A stretch of 64,000 bases of DNA from Eutrigla gurnardus (lineage: Eukaryota; Chordata; Actinopteri; Perciformes; Triglidae): positions 312,501 through 376,500 of the forward strand of contig CAUPSS010000067.1 of the NCBI GenBank assembly GCA_963514095.1. Reading direction: 5' to 3'. Numbering within the stretch: the first letter of the stretch is position 1; each line of letters begins with the position of its first letter. The translations under genes were made by a program, and so were the position numbers. The notes under the pieces were generated by a model that was not told where the DNA came from, did no database searches, and was given only the letters and a program-made list of their open reading frames with translations. Below are positions 61,152 to 64,000 of this stretch, one piece after another.

Positions 61152-64000
61152 TAGACTGGTTACCTGTCTGTCTCTACATGTCCCCCTGTGATAGAATGGT
61201 TACCTGTCTGTCTCTACATGTCTCCCTGTGATAGACTGGTTACCTGTCTGTCTCTACATGTCTCCCTGTGATAGACTGGTTACCTGTCTGTCTCTACATG
61301 TCCCCCTGTGATAGACTGGTTACCTGTCTGTCTCTACATGTCTCCCTGTGATAGACTGGTTACCTGTCTGTCTCTACATGTCGGCCCCATGATAGACTGG
61401 TTACCTGTCTGTCTCTACATGTCTCCCTGTGATAGACTGGTTACCTGTCTGTCTCTACATGTCTTCCTGTGATAGACTGGTTACCTGTCTGTCTCTACAT
61501 GTCGGCCCTGTGATAGACTGGTTACCTGTCTGTCTCTACATGTCAGCCCTGTGATAGACTGGTTGCCTGTCTGTCTCTACATGTCAGCCCTGTGATAGAC
61601 TGGTTACCTGTCTGTCTCTACATGTCTCCCTGTGATAGACTGGTTACCTGTCTGTCTCTACATGTCAGCCCTGTGATAGACTGGTTACCTGTCTGTCTCT
61701 ACATGTCTCCCTGTGATAGACTGGTTGCCTGTCTGTCTCTACATGTCAGCCCTGTGATAGACTGGTTACCTGTCTGTCTCTACATGTCTCCCTGTGATAG
61801 ACTGGTTACCTGTCTGTCTCTACATGTCCCCCTGTGATAGACTGGTTACCTGTCTGTCTCTACATGTCTCCCTGTGATAGACTGGTCACCTGTCTGTCTC
61901 TACATGTCTCCCTGTGATAGACTGGTTACCTGTCTGTCTTTACATGTCTCCCTGTGATAGACTGGTTACCTGTCTGTCTCTCCATGTCTCCCTGTGATAG
62001 ACTGGTTACCTGTCTGTCTCTACATGTCTCCCTGTGATAGACTGGTTACCTGTCTGTCTCTACATGTCCCCCTGTGATAGACTGGTTACCTGTCTGTCTC
62101 TACATGTCTCCATGTGATAGACTGGTTACCTGTCTGTCGCTACATGTCTCCCTGTGATAGACTGGTTAACTGTATGTCTCTACATGTCCCCCTGTGATAG
62201 ACTGGTTACCTGTCTGTCTCTACATGTCTCCCTGTGATAGACTGGTTACCTGTCTGTCTCTACATGTCCCCCTGTGATAGACTGGTTACCTGTCTGTCTC
62301 TACATGTCTCCCTGTGATAGACTGGTTACCTGTCTGTCTCTACATGTCCCCCTGTGATAGACTGGTTACCTGTCTGTCTCTACATGTCTCCATGTGATAG
62401 ACTGGTTACCTGTCTGTCGCTACATGTCTCCCTGTGATAGACTGGTTACCTGTCTGTCTCTACATGTCTCCCTGTGATAGACTGGTTACCTGTCTGTCTC
62501 TACATGTCTCCCTGTGATAGACTGGTTACCTGTCTGTCTCTACATGTCCCCCTGTGATAGACTGGTTACCTGTCTGTCTCTACATGTCTCCCTGTGATAG
62601 ACTGGTTACCTGTCTGTCTCTACATGTCCCCCTGTGATAGACTGGTTACCTGTCTGTCTCTACATGTCTCCCTGTGATAGACTGGTTACCTGTCTGTCTC
62701 TACATGTCGGCCCCATGATAGACTGGTTACCTGTCTGTCTCTACATGTCTCCCTGTGATAGACTGGTTACCTGTCTGTCTCTACATGTCTCCCTGTGATA
62801 GACTGGTTACCTGTCTGTCTCTACATGTCCCCCTGTGATAGACTGGTTACCTGTCTGTCTCTACATGTCTCCCTGTGATAGACTGGTTACCTGTCTGTCT
62901 CTACATGTCCCCCTGTGATAGACTGGTTACCTGTCTGTCTCTACATGTCTCCCTGTGATAGACTGGTTACCTGTCTGTCTCTACATGTCGGCCCCATGAT
63001 AGACTGGTTACCTGTCTGTCTCTACATGTCTCCCTGTGATAGACTGGTTACCTGTCTGTCTCTACATGTCTCCCTGTGATAGACTGGTTACCTGTCTGTC
63101 TCTACATGTCTCCCTGTGATAGACTGGTTACCTGTCTGTCTCTACATGTCGGCCCTGTGATAGACTGGTTACCTGTCTGTCTCTACATGTCAGCCCTGTG
63201 ATAGACTGGTTGCCTGTCTGTCTCTACATGTCAGCCCTGTGATAGACTGGTTACCTGTCTGTCTCTACATGTCTCCCTGTGATAGACTGGTTACCTGTCA
63301 GTCTCTACATGTCTCCCTGTGATAGACTGGTTACCTGTCTGTCTCTACATGTCTCCCTGTGATAGACTGGTTACCTGTCTGTCTCTACATGTCAGCCCTG
63401 TGATAGACTGGTCACCTGTCTGTCTGTACATGTCAGCCTGTGATAGACTGGTTACCTGTCTGTCTCTACATGTCAGCCCTGTGATAGACTGGTCACCTGT
63501 CTCTCTCTACATGTCAGCCCTGTGATAGACTGGTCACCTGTCTGTCTCTACATGTCAGCCCTGTGATAGACTGGTTACCTGTCTGTCTCTACATGTCTCC
63601 CTGTGATAGACTGGTTACCTGTCTGTCTCTAAATGTCGGCCCCGTGATAGACTGGTTACCTGTCTGTCTCTACATGTCTCCATGTGATAGACTGGTTACC
63701 TGTCTGTCGCTACATGTCTCCCTGTGATAGACTGGTTAACTGTATGTCTCTACATGTCCCCCTGTGATAGACTGGTTACCTGTCTGTCTCTACATGTCTC
63801 CCTGTGATAGACTGGTTACCTGTCTGTCTCTACATGTCGGCCCCGTGATAGACTGGTTACCTGTCTGTCTCTACATGTCAGCCCTGTGATAGACTGGTTA
63901 CCTGTCTGTCTGTACATGTCCCCCTGTGATAGACTGGTTACCTGTCGGTCTCTACATGTCTCCCTGTGATAGACTGGTTACCTGTCTGTCTGTACATGTC
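61152..64000. repeat. Right end: copy of 40.3-43.0 kb with a reworked stretch at 62.2-63.1 kb
   Basis: Markers TAGAATGG 61192, CTTCCTG 61463, TCTCTCCATG 61977, TTAACTGTATG 62166 and 63736, CAGCCTGTGA 63434 and TAAATG 63630 match duplicon 1. Between about 62.23 and 63.12 kb the monomer order differs. The partner has CGGCCCCGTGA and GTACATGTCCCC monomers near 41.4 kb; this copy instead has repeated CCCCC/CTCCC alternations, a second TGTCGCTAC monomer near 62418 and two CGGCCCCATGA monomers (62707, 62988). The net change is only +78 bp, so replacement by recombination with another part of the array is more likely than simple insertion. Confidence 0.8.

Larger units (their letters stand above)
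1..64000. repeat. 40/41-bp tandem satellite array filling the window
   Basis: Every line of the window reads as the same monomer in the same orientation, with no inversion and no intervening unique sequence. The plain monomer is at 81-120. It has a core TAGACTGGTTACC (monomer positions 1-13), a CTGTCTGTCTCT stretch (13-24), the palindrome ACATGT (25-30) and a variable tail (31-40) ending in TGTGA. The tail is CTCCCTGTGA or CCCCCTGTGA in 40-bp monomers. It is CAGCCCTGTGA, CAGCCCTATGA, CGGCCCCGTGA, CGGCCCCATGA or CGGCCCTGTGA in 41-bp monomers. The plain monomer is 47.5% GC, 65% pyrimidine on the + strand, and has no CpG. No monomer of 39 or 42 bp was noticed. The copy number of about 1,590 is simply length over unit. 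A transcript or a protein-binding role cannot be excluded, but nothing in the sequence shows one. Confidence 0.99.
44613..64000. repeat. Large duplicon, copy 2 (runs past the window end)
   Basis: This is the second copy of 25111-43045. It is longer because of a 1,453-bp tandem duplication near 46-49 kb and a 324-bp one near 60 kb, which outweigh the missing 243-bp copy near 51.3 kb. Its 55-58 kb part also differs in copy number. The first 1,530-bp doublet of copy 1 is only half present: a single TAAATG at 45620. The last bases of the window (63990-64000) still match 43035-43045 at 20,955 bp, so the duplication continues to the right. Confidence 0.85.

Noticed and set aside
5043..63525. About thirty plus-strand frames of 68 codons with identical or near-identical translation
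   Set aside because: They are copies of the same cassette carried by superunit duplication. Their identity is at DNA level and includes flanking monomers with stops. Nothing suggests selection on the protein.
1..64000. CRISPR array
   Set aside because: The whole 40/41-bp period is repeated. There are no unique spacers between conserved repeats, no leader and no cas genes.
1..64000. Telomeric or alpha-satellite-like centromere repeat with a CENP-B box
   Set aside because: No TTAGGG-type run is present, the monomer is about 40 bp and not 171 bp, and no CENP-B box motif (TTCG with downstream CGGG) was found. A centromeric location remains possible but is not shown.
1..64000. p53-like half-site around ACATGTCT in every monomer
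   Set aside because: CTACATGTCT matches the RRRCWWGYYY pattern at 8 of 10 positions, and GTACATGTCT at 9 of 10. The half-sites are 40 bp apart, too far for a standard two-half-site element, and such a short match is expected by chance in any repeated word.
1..64000. Triplex or H-DNA forming pyrimidine tract
   Set aside because: The + strand is 65% pyrimidine, but uninterrupted pyrimidine runs are only about 5-8 bases, too short for a stable intramolecular triplex.
1..64000. Transposon, LTR, SINE, tRNA or rRNA gene hidden in the array
   Set aside because: Reading through all lines showed no break in the monomer pattern long enough to hold one, and no terminal inverted repeats or poly(A) runs.

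Overview
The whole window is one uninterrupted tandem satellite (minisatellite-type) array in a single orientation. I found no gene, RNA gene, mobile element or unique sequence from base 1 to base 64000. The monomer is 40 bp (the copy at 81-120 is the plain consensus) or 41 bp. The two lengths differ by one base in a small hypervariable patch just after the ACATGT palindrome. Length divided by unit size gives roughly 1,590 monomers. All short open frames in the window are by-products of the repeat: a 40-bp plus 41-bp pair is 81 bp (27 codons), so a frame stays open only where the two lengths alternate.

The sequence suggests a eukaryotic nuclear genome assembled from long reads, because tens of kilobases of pure satellite with higher-order structure are not expected in bacteria or phage. 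The 41-bp monomer classes differ mainly at CpG positions in a way that fits methylated-CpG decay. This points weakly to a genome with germline CpG methylation, such as a vertebrate. The species cannot be named from the sequence.

The array is not a simple string of equal monomers. Rare private variants mark superunits. The 1-base variant TCTCTCCATG appears at 2521, 6117, 9995, 13821, 15351, 17853, 19383, 24985, 26515, 30988, 32518, 39125, 41100, 46017, 51821, 53351, 59719 and 61977. Spacing between repeats of the same marker defines nested duplications. On the left there are about 3.5-3.9 kb superunits (2.5-10 kb). Then comes a 4,032-bp tandem pair (about 12.6-20.6 kb), whose second member recurs 7,132 bp further right. 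A 1,530-bp doublet recurs at five places. Finally, 25.1-43.0 kb recurs as 44.6-64.0 kb, at offsets of 19.5-21.7 kb.

Smaller tandem duplications of 243, 324, 1,009, 1,050, 1,088, 1,453 and 1,492 bp sit inside these blocks and differ between the two large copies, so the order of several events can be read. The window begins and ends inside the array, so its flanks, total length and chromosomal position (centromeric, subtelomeric or interstitial) are unknown. The main interest is the amplification history, the CpG-linked monomer classes, and the question of whether the long near-identical blocks are real or an assembly artefact. I found no sign of a new protein-based system.
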